DNA of 64,000 bases from Halopseudomonas bauzanensis (GCF_900114735.1 NZ_FOUA01000006.1:1-64000), one strand, 5' to 3'; counted from the first letter of the stretch, positions 1 through 8,964 are shown. A program made the numbers and translations. The notes: a model not told the origin generated them from the sequence alone.

Positions 1-406
1 GACCACACCAGACACGTGCAATGTCTGTTGCCCAGCGCTCATTCGGGCGCGAGGCCACCGAAGGTAATGCCTGCACCCGGGGGCGGGCTCCACTGCGGCG
101 CTTGCGCACCTGCCAGCCCTTGATCTGGAACAGGCGCTGGATGGTGTTCTTGTTCTCACCCAACAGCCAGGCAACGGTACGGTAGCCAGCATACGGCAGA
201 TCGTTGATCACCCGCTTTACCCGCGCCGCCAAGTGCTCATTGACCCTGGGTTTGGCTTTGGTAGGCCGATAGTAATAACTGCGGCGGGACACACCGGCCC
301 AGCGGCAGGCCTGCACCACCGTCACGACATAGCCTTGGGTAGCCATCTCGGCCATGACCTGATCGATCAATCGTCGGTCGAGTCGAGATGGCGCTGCAAC
401 TTTTTT
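1..406 (-). CDS. IS3-family transposase OrfB, N-terminal part (runs off the window)
   Basis: Open in the -1 frame relative to OrfA from the slippery site to the window edge. The translation contains VVQACRWAGVSRRSYYYR, then AGYRTVAWLLGENKNTIQRL, then RPNERWATDIARVWCG. This is the HTH_21-like N-terminal region followed by the start of the rve/DDE integrase core, where the D of ATDIARV is the likely first catalytic aspartate. The remaining catalytic residues are outside the window, so integrity cannot be judged. Confidence 0.75.
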
Positions 407-675
407 CGGAACTTGAGCTCCAGCATGGCCTCGCCATAGGCTTCCCGGAGTTCGCGCAGCTGGGTTTCATACTGCTCGGCGATATCCTTGGGATTGGCCT
501 TAAGGGCGTTTTCCATCCCGGCTTCGGCATCGTCCATCCACTTCTCGATCTCCTGCTGGGTGAGATCGTAGTGGCGCGCAGCCTCGGGCACTGTAGTCTG
601 CCCTCGGTAGATCTGCTTGATCAGCTCCGCTTTGCGTTTGGCTGTCCAGCGCTTGATGTCGGGTTCTTGCGTCAT
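367..675 (-). CDS. IS3-family transposase OrfA (helix-turn-helix subunit)
   Basis: This 102-residue protein looks like an IS3-type OrfA. The N-terminal half has a transposase helix-turn-helix pattern (AELIKQIYRGQTTVPEAAR, then a QQEIEKW helix), and the C-terminal half is a charged helix likely to form the leucine-zipper-like dimerisation segment. It would bind the element's ends, and its fusion to OrfB by frameshifting would give the active transposase. The stop at 367 lies about 30 bases past a slippery A-run. The subgroup within IS3 is not assigned. Confidence 0.75.
   Translation of the reverse strand: MTQEPDIKRWTAKRKAELIKQIYRGQTTVPEAARHYDLTQQEIEKWMDDAEAGMENALKANPKDIAEQYETQLRELREAYGEAMLELKFRKKLQRHLDSTDD
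400..406 (-). other. Slippery heptamer for programmed -1 frameshift
   Basis: On the minus strand the heptamer reads A AAA AAG, in register with OrfA codons (CGA AAA AAG). This is the classic X XXY YYZ slip site. A -1 shift here leads straight into the open OrfB frame, which has no obvious start of its own. This follows the established way IS3 elements make the OrfAB transposase. No stimulatory hairpin was modelled. Confidence 0.7.
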
Positions 676-734
676 GCTTCACTCCAATTTCTGAAGCGAC
701 TTTAGCATGTGCAGGTTTTCACTGGGTCATTACA

Positions 735-1178
735 GCCCTGCCACGTTGAAACGTAGGTAAAGTCTGAGACCCACAGCTCGTTTGGGCGACTGGCATGGAA
801 TTGGCGATTGACCTTGTCGAGCGGGCATACAAGCTTCCCATCAGGCACCGTAGTACGGATTATCTGGCCGCGGCGAACACCCTGTAACCCAAGCCGGCGC
901 ATCAACCTTTGCACCGTGCAACGCGCGACGTTGATACGCTCTCGATGTAGCTGCTTCCACACCTTCACGACGCCATAACACTGCATGTTGTCATCCCAGA
1001 CGCGTTGGATCTCACTACTCAGCAGCTCGTCTTGTCTGGCCCGCATGCTGCGTAGCGCTGGCTGGCGAGCTCGAGCTGCATGCCGGTAGTAACCGGACGG
1101 AGCGATCTGCACCACTCGGCAGATCGACTCGACTCCGTAACGGTCACGATATTCGTCGACGAAGCCGTTCAGGGTTTG
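735..1178 (-). pseudogene. IS3 transposase OrfB, truncated by nested IS insertion
   Basis: The frame reads [20 protein letters not shown], then APSGYYRH (HTH_21-type region), and reaches ELWVSDFTYVSTWQG, where the D of SDFTY is the first residue of the DDE triad. The frame then runs into the neighbouring element's terminus, adds about ten foreign residues and stops at 702. The second D and the E are missing, so this copy cannot make an active transposase unless restored by precise excision. It overlaps the end of its OrfA in the -1 frame, as usual in IS3 elements. Confidence 0.75.
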
Positions 1179-1507
1179 TTGCGGCGCCGGGGTGCCGGCC
1201 AGTCGGGCTCCGCCTGGGCAAAATAAGCACTGGCCAGGCGGAGGATCTCGTTCGCTTTACGCAGCTCACGATTCTCGCGCTCCAGGGCCTTGATGCGGTC
1301 CCGCTCCTCAGTCGTCTGACCGGGTCGCTGGCCGTTGTCGGTCTGGTGCTTGCGCACCCAGCCATGCAGCGTCTGTGGGACACAGCCAATTTTGGGTGCA
1401 ATGGACTCGATGGCTGCCCACTCGGATGGGTAGTCCTTCAAGTTCTCCAGACCCATGCGCACAGCACGTTCACGGACTTCAGGGGAGTAGCTATTGGATT
1501 TCTTCAT
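1169..1507 (-). CDS. IS3-family transposase OrfA
   Basis: A 112-residue protein with the familiar IS3 OrfA opening ([13 protein letters not shown]), a helix-turn-helix ending in [16 protein letters not shown], and a coiled-coil leucine-zipper-like C-terminus ([19 protein letters not shown]). The coiled coil mediates assembly with OrfAB in this family. The gene looks intact, but its OrfB partner is truncated by the nested insertion, so on its own it is at most a regulator of the element. Confidence 0.85.
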   Translation of the reverse strand: MKKSNSYSPEVRERAVRMGLENLKDYPSEWAAIESIAPKIGCVPQTLHGWVRKHQTDNGQRPGQTTEERDRIKALERENRELRKANEILRLASAYFAQAEPDWPAPRRRNKP

Positions 1508-1537
1508 GCCTCATTCTCTCAAGAGTTGAGGCCTCCA

Positions 1538-2001
1538 CGAAACCCGGTGTGATTCAGGTGGTTCCCTTCATACTGATGCTCTATGGGGCGGCAAACATAG
1601 TAGGGAATATCGTCACCGGGCATTTTGCCTTCCGGCATAGCCTGATCATCATGGTTATCGGGCTGGCAGTGCTGAGCATGTCGTTAACCGGTATGGCACT
1701 GCTGGCGCAATATACGTGGTTCGCTGTGGCCTTTGTCATTTTGATCGGGCTGTCCGGGGTGCCCATGAACCCTGCGATGATGGCACGCATCATCAGTGTG
1801 GCCCACCCCGGCCCGATGGTGAATGCAGTGCATACCTCTGTTATCAATATCGGCCTGGGCGGAGGGACTTTTCTCGCCGGCTTGGCAATCTCTGCAGGCT
1901 ATGACGTTCGTGCTGCATTATGGATAGGTGCTGTCCTGGCGGTATTGGGGCTATGCTCAGTGCTGCCTTACCTGCGTCGCGGAAGAGTAGGCTGGACCTG
2001 A
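1538..2001 (+). pseudogene. MFS transporter, C-terminal remnant cut by IS insertion
   Basis: From the IS boundary an open frame encodes about 150 residues, with hydrophobic segments typical of the last five or so helices of a major facilitator superfamily efflux protein (VVPFILMLYGAANIVGN, GLSGVPMNPAMMARI, NIGLGGGTFLAGLAI). The pattern resembles AraJ/YdhP-type drug or arabinose efflux transporters. The reading frame continues artificially upstream into the IS, but the true N-terminal half is absent from the window. Lacking the first half, the fragment should be non-functional. The substrate cannot be inferred. Confidence 0.75.
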
Positions 2002-2124
2002 AATCAGCTGATTCCTGCAGATGATCGGTTCAATCTGTTCCGTTCGCTTCGCTTAATGGGACGGGCCAGATCCCGTCCGTTAACCAAATGTTAGGTTTTT
2101 ACACGACATGATCGCGAGGTTCCA

Positions 2125-2433
2125 ATGACGTCTTTCGCACTTATTGTTAGGCACCAAACCCAGCCCGGGAAACGGGATGAAGTCCGTAAGGTCTGGGAAA
2201 AGCACATGGCGCCGGCCGTAGCTGCCAATCCGGGGCATACCGCGTACTTTTACTGCTTTGATAATGCTGATCCGGATTCAATTTGCGCTTTCCAGCAATA
2301 CGCCAGTGCTGAGGCGTCGCAGGAGTTCTTGAAGACAGACAGTTATGCGGCATATCTCGAAGAGGTTGAGCCGCTCCTGGCTGGCCCACCCCAGGTCACG
2401 GCTCTGACTCCGGTATGGACCAAAGAGGCCTGA
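2125..2433 (+). CDS. Antibiotic biosynthesis monooxygenase (ABM) domain protein
   Basis: The 102-residue protein has the size and pattern of the dimeric ferredoxin-like ABM fold: an N-terminal strand (FALIVRHQTQPGKRDEVRKVW), a central AYFYCFDNADPDSICAFQQYA strand-loop and an SQEFLKTDSYAAYLEEVEPLL helix. Family members include YgiN-type quinol monooxygenases and haem or polyketide oxygenases, and most genomic examples have no known substrate. The gene stands alone, preceded by a weak purine-rich stretch (CGAGGTTCC). The fold is well supported; the activity is not. Confidence 0.8.
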   Translation: MTSFALIVRHQTQPGKRDEVRKVWEKHMAPAVAANPGHTAYFYCFDNADPDSICAFQQYASAEASQEFLKTDSYAAYLEEVEPLLAGPPQVTALTPVWTKEA

Positions 2434-2567
2434 CAATGCATGCAAGCCGCGGTTGGAGCTCCGTCATGGGCAAAGTCAACTATCATGGGGCATTCGGCGT
2501 GAAGAGCTGACCGGGTGCTCCAGCCGACGGTGGGCATTTTGGTTGGGCCAGGAGACGGGAGAATGCA

Positions 2568-3281
2568 ATGCATCCAAGCGAAATAAAAGCTCTGTTTGAT
2601 CAACAAGCTGCAAACTACGATACGCAGTGGGCGAAAACGGCATCAATCCGCGACTGCCTGCACTTACTGCTTGGGTCACTGTTTGCAGAGCTACCTGCAG
2701 ATGCAAGCATTCTCTGTGTTGGCGTGGGAACAGGAGATGAGCTGATCTATCTTGCGTCGAAGAACCCCGGCTGGCGTTTTATTGCGGTAGAGCCATCCGG
2801 CCCCATGCTCGATGTCTGCCGCCAAAGGACAGAAAAAGAAGGCGTGGCATCCCGCTGTACTTTTCACGAGGGTTATCTCAGCTCACTGCCGGTTATCGAG
2901 CAACAGGACGCAGCAACCTGTTTCCTGGTATCTCAATTCATCCTGGAAGAAGGTGAGCGCTCGACCTTCTTCAGTGAGATCGCAGAACGGCTCAAACCCA
3001 ACGGCCTGCTTGCCAGCTCCGACCTGGCATCAGAAGTCGAGTCATCGGAATACGCTGTGCTTCTTCATGGCTGGATGAAGATGATGTCTGCGGCGGATAT
3101 ATCACCGGAAGCGCTTGAGCGTATTCGCAGAGCCTACGCCAATGATGTTGGTGTCCTTCCTCCGGCCAAGGTTGCCTCCATCATTGAGTCGGGAGGTTTT
3201 GAGCTTCCTGTTCAGTTTTTTCAGGCGGGATTGATTCATGCTTGGCTTTCAAAGCGAAGCGCAGGAATATCAGCGCCATAA
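2568..3281 (+). CDS. Class I SAM-dependent methyltransferase
   Basis: A 237-residue protein with a Rossmann-type methyltransferase core. Motif I is ILCVGVGTGDELIYLA (about residues 48-63), the acidic end of strand 2 is FIAVEPSGPMLDVCR, and a DAATCFLVSQFI motif IV-like segment follows. The order fits Methyltransf_11/25-type enzymes acting on small molecules. The cysteine and VGVGTGD replace the usual DLGCGTG but keep the glycine loop. The substrate is unknown, and neighbours give no clue. The start at 2568 has an upstream GGGAGAATGCA that can act as ribosome-binding site. Confidence 0.8.
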   Translation: MHPSEIKALFDQQAANYDTQWAKTASIRDCLHLLLGSLFAELPADASILCVGVGTGDELIYLASKNPGWRFIAVEPSGPMLDVCRQRTEKEGVASRCTFHEGYLSSLPVIEQQDAATCFLVSQFILEEGERSTFFSEIAERLKPNGLLASSDLASEVESSEYAVLLHGWMKMMSAADISPEALERIRRAYANDVGVLPPAKVASIIESGGFELPVQFFQAGLIHAWLSKRSAGISAP

Positions 3282-3373
3282 TTCGCAGGCTGATGTCGGG
3301 CCGAAGCAGGCGGCAGCGTTCCTTGCCGCCTGCGATCAGCAGCAGGTACTGGAACAGATGCCGGTGAACGAGT

Positions 3374-4132
3374 TCACGGATTTTTGGCACCTTTGACCAG
3401 GCTGTTAATCAGATCTATCGGCAACGGGAAAATGATCGTGGAGGTGTTGTCGGTACTCATGTCGGCCAAGGTCTGTAGATAGCGCAGCTGCATCGCTCCC
3501 GGCTCACTGGACATGACCCGCGCGGCTTCGACCAGCTTCTCCGATGCCTGCAATTCACCTTCAGCATGAATCACCTTGGCGCGGCGCTCCCGCTCAGCTT
3601 CGGCCTGACGGGCAATGGCGCGTACCATCGATTCGTTAAGATCCACATGCTTGATCTCGACGTTCGCCACCTTGATGCCCCATTCGTCAGTCTGGGCATC
3701 CAGAATCTCCTGGATATCCGAGTTGAGCTTGTCCCGTTCGGAGAGCATTTCGTCCAGGTCGTGCTTGCCGAGCACTGAGCGCAGCGTGGTTTGCGCCAGT
3801 TGGCTGGTCGCCTCGGCGAAATTCTCGACCTGAATGATCGCCCGCTCCGGATCTACCACGCGATAGTAGAGAACGGCGTTGACCCGTACGGTCACGTTGT
3901 CCTTGGATATGACGTCCTGGGCGGGAATATCCAGCGCGACCACCCGAAGATCTACCCGTACCATTTGCTGGATTCCGGGAAGAATGAAGATCAGGCCGGG
4001 GCCCTTGACGCCTTGGAAGCGACCGAGAAAGAACACGACCCCGCGCTGGTACTCAGGGAGGACGCGGATGGCCGATGCCAGAATGGCAAGCAGTACGATG
4101 AGTGGGGCTAGATAGGGTGCAAGGTCGAACAT
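3374..4132 (-). CDS. SPFH/stomatin-family membrane protein (slipin)
   Basis: The 252-residue protein has one N-terminal membrane segment ([22 protein letters not shown]) and then the stomatin core, including [20 protein letters not shown], the [21 protein letters not shown] strand and the coiled-coil [22 protein letters not shown]. This is a p-stomatin (slipin), forming membrane-bound oligomeric rings. It lies 17 bases downstream of the NfeD gene in the same direction, the conserved pair in which the NfeD protease cleaves the stomatin C-terminus in archaeal examples. A purine-rich GGGAGA sits eight bases before the ATG. Confidence 0.93.
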   Translation of the reverse strand: MFDLAPYLAPLIVLLAILASAIRVLPEYQRGVVFFLGRFQGVKGPGLIFILPGIQQMVRVDLRVVALDIPAQDVISKDNVTVRVNAVLYYRVVDPERAIIQVENFAEATSQLAQTTLRSVLGKHDLDEMLSERDKLNSDIQEILDAQTDEWGIKVANVEIKHVDLNESMVRAIARQAEAERERRAKVIHAEGELQASEKLVEAARVMSSEPGAMQLRYLQTLADMSTDNTSTIIFPLPIDLINSLVKGAKNP

Positions 4133-4149
4133 GATGGATTCTCCCGAGG

Positions 4150-5583
4150 TTATGGGACGCGTTGGTCATCGGTGGGCTTGAGATGCAATGTCAAACCCTC
4201 CACTTTCTCGATAAGGACCGGTTGTCCAGCCTGGACCGGCTGATTAGACACGGCATTCCAGCGTTCACCGCTGACTTGCACATGGCCGCGGTAGTGCCCA
4301 GGCGGGGCGCCTGCCCACGGCTGGAAGTTGTCGGCAGCGATACCGCCTCGTCCTACTATTTTGTCGATGCCACTGGTTGCCGGTAGGCGTCGGAAACGGG
4401 CAAGCCGGGTCAGGATCCACAGCATGAAGCCAGCAGCGACGGCAGCGATGCCCCCGATCATCGGTAGCGACACCTGCTGGTGTGTACCGTCCATCAGGAT
4501 CACCGAGCCGATAATGAACGCAACGATCCCGCCAACACCGAGAATACCGAAGCTGGGGGCGAATGCTTCAGCCATGATCAGTGCCAGCCCGAGTATGATC
4601 AGCGCCAACCCGGCGTAGTTGACCGACAGGACCTGGAACGCGAACAGCGCGAGAATGAGACATACCGCGCCGAGAATACCGGGGAACAATTGACCGGGGT
4701 TCGACAGCTCGAAAATGATCCCGTAAAAACCGATGATCATCAGAAAGAAGGCGATGTTGGGGTTGGTGATGACCGACAGTAGCCGGGTCCGCCAGTTCGG
4801 GTCCACCTGCTTGATCACCAGATTGGCGGTCTCAAGGGTCTGGCTACCCGACACCATCACGACACTACGGCCGTTTATCTGTTGCAGCAGGTCGTCGACA
4901 TCTGTGGCGACGATATCCACGACGTTGCGCTCCAGCGCCTGCTGCGCGTTCAGGTTGACTGCTTCGCGTACCGCTTCCTCCGCCCAGTCGGCGTTGCGAC
5001 CATGGCGTTCAGCCAGGCTGCGGATGTAGGCTACCGAGTCCTCCAGTACCTTGCGCTCCATCGCAGTGCTACCCCGCCGGGGTTCGTCTTCACTCTCCTT
5101 GGCATCTGATTCAGTTGCTGGCTCCGGTTTGTCGGCGTTTGGCATCGGGCTCATCTGCACGGGCGTAGCCGATCCCAGATGCGTAGCCGGCGTCATTGCC
5201 GCAATGTGGCTGCCATACAGGATATAGGTGCCAGCACTGGCCGCACGAGCACCGGCGGGCGTCACGTACGTGGCCACTGGCACGGGTGAGGCCAGGATGT
5301 CACGGATGATCATGCGCATGGATTCCATGAGGCCTCCCGGGGTATCCATGCGGATGACCACCAACCCTGCCTGCTCTTCTTCCGCCTGTTCGATACCCCG
5401 TGCCACATAGTCCATCGTTGCCGGGCCGATAGCGCCTTCAACCGTGAGCACGATGGCACTGCGTTGGCTCTGCTGGGCCTGCGTGCTGGTCATCAGGCTG
5501 GCCAGCAGAAAGAGCATGCCCACACCGATAAGACTGGCGGCGAAGGCAAGCATGGCGCGATTGTCAGGGAGGTGGGTAGGCAT
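4150..5583 (-). CDS. NfeD-family membrane-bound serine protease (ClpP-like, stomatin partner)
   Basis: A 477-residue full-length NfeD. It has an N-terminal signal or anchor (residues 11-31), a ClpP-class protease domain with the nucleophile serine in ARAASAGTY (S116) and a likely lysine partner in the [12 protein letters not shown] helix (K178), four to five membrane segments (about 260-390), and a C-terminal OB-fold NfeD domain. The Ser-Lys dyad follows the archaeal 1510-N enzyme. It is the first gene of a two-gene operon with the slipin. A hydrophilic insertion rich in E, D and P (about 145-170) separates the two catalytic residues. Confidence 0.93.
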   Translation of the reverse strand: MPTHLPDNRAMLAFAASLIGVGMLFLLASLMTSTQAQQSQRSAIVLTVEGAIGPATMDYVARGIEQAEEEQAGLVVIRMDTPGGLMESMRMIIRDILASPVPVATYVTPAGARAASAGTYILYGSHIAAMTPATHLGSATPVQMSPMPNADKPEPATESDAKESEDEPRRGSTAMERKVLEDSVAYIRSLAERHGRNADWAEEAVREAVNLNAQQALERNVVDIVATDVDDLLQQINGRSVVMVSGSQTLETANLVIKQVDPNWRTRLLSVITNPNIAFFLMIIGFYGIIFELSNPGQLFPGILGAVCLILALFAFQVLSVNYAGLALIILGLALIMAEAFAPSFGILGVGGIVAFIIGSVILMDGTHQQVSLPMIGGIAAVAAGFMLWILTRLARFRRLPATSGIDKIVGRGGIAADNFQPWAGAPPGHYRGHVQVSGERWNAVSNQPVQAGQPVLIEKVEGLTLHLKPTDDQRVP

Positions 5584-5682
5584 GGCAGTAGCTCCCCGCT
5601 GAGCAGTGGGAGGTATTCATGTCAGCCTAGCAGATCATCCGGGGTATGCTCGAAAGCCCGGCCTGGTTTTCGACGAGGGGCG

Positions 5683-6399
5683 TCATACCCCCCGTTCGTT
5701 ATTCCAGATCAACACATGCAACTGCGGCAGTACCCGGGGCCGATACCAATGGTCAGTGGTTACCCGCTCCACCAACCAGCGCAACTGGGTGTTCAGCGCA
5801 TCCAAATCAGTTTCGCGTTCCGGTTGCTCGGGGGTAGCCGGAGCGGTATTGCATGGCTGCAGATACAGCGGCAGGTGCGGATAGTCGGCTGCCAGTGCTC
5901 TCGCCCATTGGTAATCCACCTCGTCGGCTATCACCAGTTTGAGACTGACGTTGGTATCGGCTCCGGCAGCCGCCAGACAGGATTCGAAGCGCTCTCGGCG
6001 AAAGGGCATATCAGAGGAGGGCGGTTTGGGGCTGAGGGTGAGGTGATCGAGCTGGTTGAACCAGGTCTGGGCCTTGCTGCCCTGGGTTTCCATGGCGAAG
6101 CGGTGGCCTTGTCGGTGGCCGAGTTGTAGCAGTTCCTCGAGCGGCTGCAGCGCTGGATTGCCACCGGAGAGAGTTACCAATATCGGCTCGCCGCCACTCA
6201 ACTGGTTCACCTCTGTGAGGATTGCTTCGGCATCCATGCTCTGCCAATCCTTCTTGAAGCGAGGTTCCACCGCGTAGAGCGTATCGCACCAGCTGCAACG
6301 AAAATCGCAGCCGCCGGTGCGCACGAAAACGGTGGGCAAGCCGATCAGGGCTCCCTCGCCCTGAATCGTGGGCCCGAAGATTTCACTGACCGCGATCAT
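5683..6399 (-). CDS. queE: 7-carboxy-7-deazaguanine synthase QueE (radical SAM)
   Basis: QueE converts 6-carboxytetrahydropterin to 7-carboxy-7-deazaguanine in queuosine biosynthesis. The 238-residue protein opens with the family hallmark EIFGPTIQGEGALIGLPTVF and carries the radical-SAM cluster motif CDFRCSWCDT (C31, C35, C38; CX3CX2C), followed by an SGGNPALQ motif. Length is normal for the proteobacterial enzyme. Its ATG overlaps the stop of queD by four bases, so translation is probably coupled. It is the last gene of the queC-queD-queE operon. Confidence 0.96.
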   Translation of the reverse strand: MIAVSEIFGPTIQGEGALIGLPTVFVRTGGCDFRCSWCDTLYAVEPRFKKDWQSMDAEAILTEVNQLSGGEPILVTLSGGNPALQPLEELLQLGHRQGHRFAMETQGSKAQTWFNQLDHLTLSPKPPSSDMPFRRERFESCLAAAGADTNVSLKLVIADEVDYQWARALAADYPHLPLYLQPCNTAPATPEQPERETDLDALNTQLRWLVERVTTDHWYRPRVLPQLHVLIWNNERGV

Positions 6400-6752
6400 G
6401 GCCGATACTCCGCCCAGGTCTTGGGCGTTTCCGAGACGGCCGCTGCAGTCACTTCAGGCCAGCGAGCCTGAGCCCATTCGCACAGGTGCCGAGCCAGACG
6501 CTCGGCAGTGGTGCATTCGTCTCCCAGCACGTCGTTCAGGTGGCGGTGATCCAGCTCGGCGTCGATGTATTCCTTGAACGCCTTGAGTTCCAGGTAATCC
6601 CGGACGAAGCCGTATTGATCAAGGGTCTTGCTCTGCAGCTCAAGCACTACCACGTAGTTGTGGCCATGCAAGCGGGCGCAGGGGTGCCAGTCGGGCATCT
6701 GCTTGAGCTGGTGGGAGGCGGAGAAATGAAACTCTTTCTTTATGGTGTACAT
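6396..6752 (-). CDS. queD: 6-carboxy-5,6,7,8-tetrahydropterin synthase QueD
   Basis: QueD makes 6-carboxytetrahydropterin from dihydroneopterin triphosphate, the second step of queuosine biosynthesis. The 118-residue protein has the zinc-binding histidines of the PTPS fold (FSASHQL, H14; RLHGHNY, H29 and H31) and the catalytic Cys25 in DWHPC. LDHRHLND is a second family motif. The ATG at 6752 is chosen because family members start MYTIKKEF-like, and an upstream AAGGGTGAAG acts as ribosome-binding site. It overlaps queC by 13 bases and queE by 4. Confidence 0.96.
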   Translation of the reverse strand: MYTIKKEFHFSASHQLKQMPDWHPCARLHGHNYVVVLELQSKTLDQYGFVRDYLELKAFKEYIDAELDHRHLNDVLGDECTTAERLARHLCEWAQARWPEVTAAAVSETPKTWAEYRP

Positions 6753-7447
6753 GACTTCACCCTTGCGACTGCTTCCTGCCAGTACTGCTTGTCTTGATAA
6801 GGCGTGGGGTCGGCCATGCCGGCCAGAGCCATGGCTTCGATACGCTCCACGCAGGTGCCGCAGCGGCCGCAATGCAGCTCACCTCCTTCATAGCAGGACC
6901 AGGTATCGCCGACCGGTACCGCATAGCGCGCCGCGTCACGGGCGATCTCGGTCTTGTCGGTAGTGACATAGGGAGCAAGCAATGCCACTTCTGCCACGCC
7001 ATCCAGCGCTTTGGTTTGCATCTCGCTGAACAGGCGGATGAAGTCGGGGCGGCAGTCAGGGTAGATGAAATGATCACCGCCGTGGACCGCCAGGGCCACG
7101 GTGTCATGCCCGCGGGCGGCGGCCACGCCGAAGGCGATGGTTAGCATGATGGCGTTGCGGTTGGGCACCACAGTCACCTTCATGTTCTCTTCGCTGTAAT
7201 GCCCGTGGGGCACGGCGATGTCATCGGTCAGGGCTGAGCCAGACAGTTGGCGGCCGATATGGCCGATGTCCATTATCAGGTGGGGTACCGCGAGTCGCTC
7301 GGCGGCGAGGCGGGCGGCATCGATTTCCTTGCGGTGGCGCTGACCGTAGTCGAACGTCAGCAGGGTGCCGAGGGATTGCTCCGCCGCCAGCCGGTAGGCG
7401 AGCGTCACGGAATCGAATCCGCCGGAGCAGATCAGTAAAGCGTTCAT
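6740..7447 (-). CDS. queC: 7-cyano-7-deazaguanine synthase QueC
   Basis: QueC converts 7-carboxy-7-deazaguanine to preQ0 using ATP and ammonia. The 235-residue protein has the PP-loop SGGFDS (residues 8-13) and the C-terminal zinc site with four cysteines (C185, C193, C196, C199, in HCGRCGTC). The start at 7447 gives the usual MNALLICSGG opening and has AAGGAAACC just upstream; longer readings run into promoter DNA. It is the first gene of queC-queD-queE. GTP cyclohydrolase and QueF are not in this window. Confidence 0.96.
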   Translation of the reverse strand: MNALLICSGGFDSVTLAYRLAAEQSLGTLLTFDYGQRHRKEIDAARLAAERLAVPHLIMDIGHIGRQLSGSALTDDIAVPHGHYSEENMKVTVVPNRNAIMLTIAFGVAAARGHDTVALAVHGGDHFIYPDCRPDFIRLFSEMQTKALDGVAEVALLAPYVTTDKTEIARDAARYAVPVGDTWSCYEGGELHCGRCGTCVERIEAMALAGMADPTPYQDKQYWQEAVARVKSCTP

Positions 7448-7498
7448 CAGGTTTCCTTGTTTTGTCCGGGTAGGCTGCGACCGGGTAAAGCGGGGGCC

Positions 7499-7527
7499 AT
7501 TGTAACGTCCGGATCGATCTTGTCCAA
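7499..7527 (-). promoter_or_regulatory. Predicted sigma-70 promoter of queCDE
   Basis: On the minus strand TTGGAC (7527-7522) and TACAAT (7504-7499) are separated by exactly 17 bases. These are five of six matches to the -35 consensus at most positions and a good -10. The -10 lies about 50 bases upstream of the queC ATG. No preQ1 riboswitch motif was recognised in the leader. Confidence 0.6.
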
Positions 7528-7652
7528 CGTAATAGCAACCGCCAATCCGAGGTACGGCTCGCTGAGCTGCGGGGTTGTTGTGCAGCACGCGCAGCATTAA
7601 GCTCGAGCAAAGGTATGCGCGGCAACATCGTTAGTCTCCGGAGACCTCTGAT

Positions 7653-8078
7653 ATGAAAGCTCGAGTCACCGTTATCACGCTTGGCGTGGCTGATCTGGAT
7701 CGCGCGCTTGCGTTCTACCGCGATGGCTTGGGGCTCCATACGGATGGCATCATCGGCCAGGAATTCGATCATGGCGCTGTTGCGTTCTTTGACCTCCAGC
7801 CGGGGCTGAAATTGGCGCTTTGGCCTCGCAAGAGTATTGCCCATGACTCTGGCCTGCCGCTGAGTGGCCCCAGCGCTACCGATATGACGCTCGGTCATAA
7901 CGTCGCCTCCCGAGCAGAAGTCGATACCGTGATGCAGCAAGCGGAAGCGGCCGGAGCTGCGATCATCAAGCCGGCCCAAGACACTTTCTGGGGTGGTTAT
8001 GCGGGGTATTTCCAGGATCTCGATAGCCATCTTTGGGAGGTGGTATGGAATCCCGAATTACTGCCTGACGGCGACTGA
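7653..8078 (+). CDS. VOC-superfamily (glyoxalase/bleomycin-resistance fold) protein
   Basis: A 141-residue single-domain VOC protein. The first beta-alpha-beta module opens with VTVITLGVADLDRALAFYRDGLGL, and the second ends in the metal-site-like strand YAGYFQDLDSHLWEVVWNP. VOC members bind a metal with His/Glu residues and include glyoxalases, dioxygenases and antibiotic-binding proteins. This one belongs to a widespread subgroup of unknown substrate. A second unrelated-looking VOC gene follows 59 bases downstream on the same strand, possibly co-transcribed. Confidence 0.85.
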   Translation: MKARVTVITLGVADLDRALAFYRDGLGLHTDGIIGQEFDHGAVAFFDLQPGLKLALWPRKSIAHDSGLPLSGPSATDMTLGHNVASRAEVDTVMQQAEAAGAAIIKPAQDTFWGGYAGYFQDLDSHLWEVVWNPELLPDGD

Positions 8079-8137
8079 CAGCTATTCCCGCCGCTGCACC
8101 GGGCGGGCACTCGACTATTCCGTCTGGGAGCTGAGTC

Positions 8138-8530
8138 ATGAGAATCATCATAAACATCGATGTTCCGGAGCTTGAACCCGCCATTGCATTCTATTGTGGC
8201 GCCTTGGGGCTAGCGCACGAGCGTACGCTGGAGAACAGTGTGGCGGAGCTAACGGGTGGATCTTCGATCATCTATCTTTTGCACAATCCCCCTGGTTCAG
8301 ATGCGACATCCAGCACATCGGAGGTGCGTCGGTATTCCAGGCATTGGACGCCAGTCCATTTGGATTTCGTTGTAGACGACCTCGCTCAGGCAACAGAACG
8401 GGCGCTGAAGGCGGGTGCGAAGCAGGAAAGCGAATGCATCGAATGGAAGCATTCCAGGTGTATCACTTTCTCTGATCCCTTCGGTCATGGGTTTTGTCTT
8501 ATCGAGTTTGACGGAGAAACTTACAGTTAG
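8138..8530 (+). CDS. VOC-superfamily protein
   Basis: A 130-residue protein with the VOC layout. An N-terminal strand-helix (RIIINIDVPELEPAIAFYCGALGL) is followed by a second module with VHLDFVVDDLAQATERALKAG and ending FSDPFGHGFCLIEF. The last motif holds the typical C-terminal Glu. It shares little with its upstream VOC neighbour beyond the fold, so this is not a recent tandem duplication. The function is unknown; a bleomycin- or fosfomycin-type binding role is possible but unsupported. Confidence 0.85.
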   Translation: MRIIINIDVPELEPAIAFYCGALGLAHERTLENSVAELTGGSSIIYLLHNPPGSDATSSTSEVRRYSRHWTPVHLDFVVDDLAQATERALKAGAKQESECIEWKHSRCITFSDPFGHGFCLIEFDGETYS

Positions 8531-8568
8531 ATTGCATGCGGTTAGATACGGCAAGAGGAGGATATGCC

Positions 8569-8964
8569 ATGGCGATTTCACCCAAACCAAAGTCGACGCG
8601 CAAGCCACCCGGACCTGCGGACAGTCACGCGGATATCGAAGACTGGATTGAGCAGGTGATGCCGAGGCTGCATCCCATTGTCAGGTATCTGGATGAATTG
8701 ATCCGCGAGGCAATCCCCGGTCTGCAGTACGCCGTGAAGTGGAGAGAGGCCTATTACGGGTTGCCGGAACGCGGGTGGATCATCCAGATGGTTGCCTACG
8801 ATGTTTCCGTTAATGTGGTGTTCTTCGGCGGCGCCGAGTTTGATGCGCCGCCCCCGCTGGGCGAAGGCTCCCGCTACGTGAAGGTGAGGAGTCTGGAGGA
8901 AGCGCAGGTGCCAGAGATGCGCCAGTGGATCCAGCAGGCAGCAAATGTGGCTGGTTGGAAATGA
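8569..8964 (+). CDS. DUF1801 domain protein
   Basis: The 131-residue protein matches the DUF1801 (YdhG-like) pattern, with a helix containing RYLDELIREAIPGLQYAVKW, a YYGLPERGWIIQMVAYDVSVNVVF strand pair and a final GSRYVKVRSLEEAQVPEMRQWI. The domain is related to frataxin-like folds and has no settled role. The ATG at 8569 is preferred over an in-frame one at 8536 because AAGAGGAGGA lies directly upstream of 8569. The proline- and lysine-rich first 20 residues are likely disordered. Confidence 0.8.
   Translation: MAISPKPKSTRKPPGPADSHADIEDWIEQVMPRLHPIVRYLDELIREAIPGLQYAVKWREAYYGLPERGWIIQMVAYDVSVNVVFFGGAEFDAPPPLGEGSRYVKVRSLEEAQVPEMRQWIQQAANVAGWK

Larger units (their letters stand above)
1..734 (-). 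mobile_element. IS3-family insertion sequence, right-hand part (continues beyond window)
   Basis: Two overlapping transposase frames on the minus strand, a short OrfA and an OrfB in the -1 frame, are typical of IS3-family elements. The element's upstream end is placed at 734, where the minus strand reads TGTAATGACCC and starts with the TG expected of IS3 termini. The end lies directly against the interrupted transposase of a second IS3 element, so this copy has jumped into that one. The other end is outside the window, so neither its length nor a target duplication can be checked. Confidence 0.8.
735..1537 (-). mobile_element. Second IS3-family element, interrupted by the first
   Basis: A complete OrfA and a 5-prime part of OrfB are on the minus strand. 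OrfB is cut at 735 by the neighbouring IS. The element's upstream end is placed at about 1537, where the minus strand reads TGGAGGCCTCAACTC, because open coding sequence of an MFS transporter resumes directly afterwards. The rest of this IS should lie to the left of the window. The boundary is inferred from gene structure and TG/CA ends, not from a matched inverted repeat. Confidence 0.75.
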
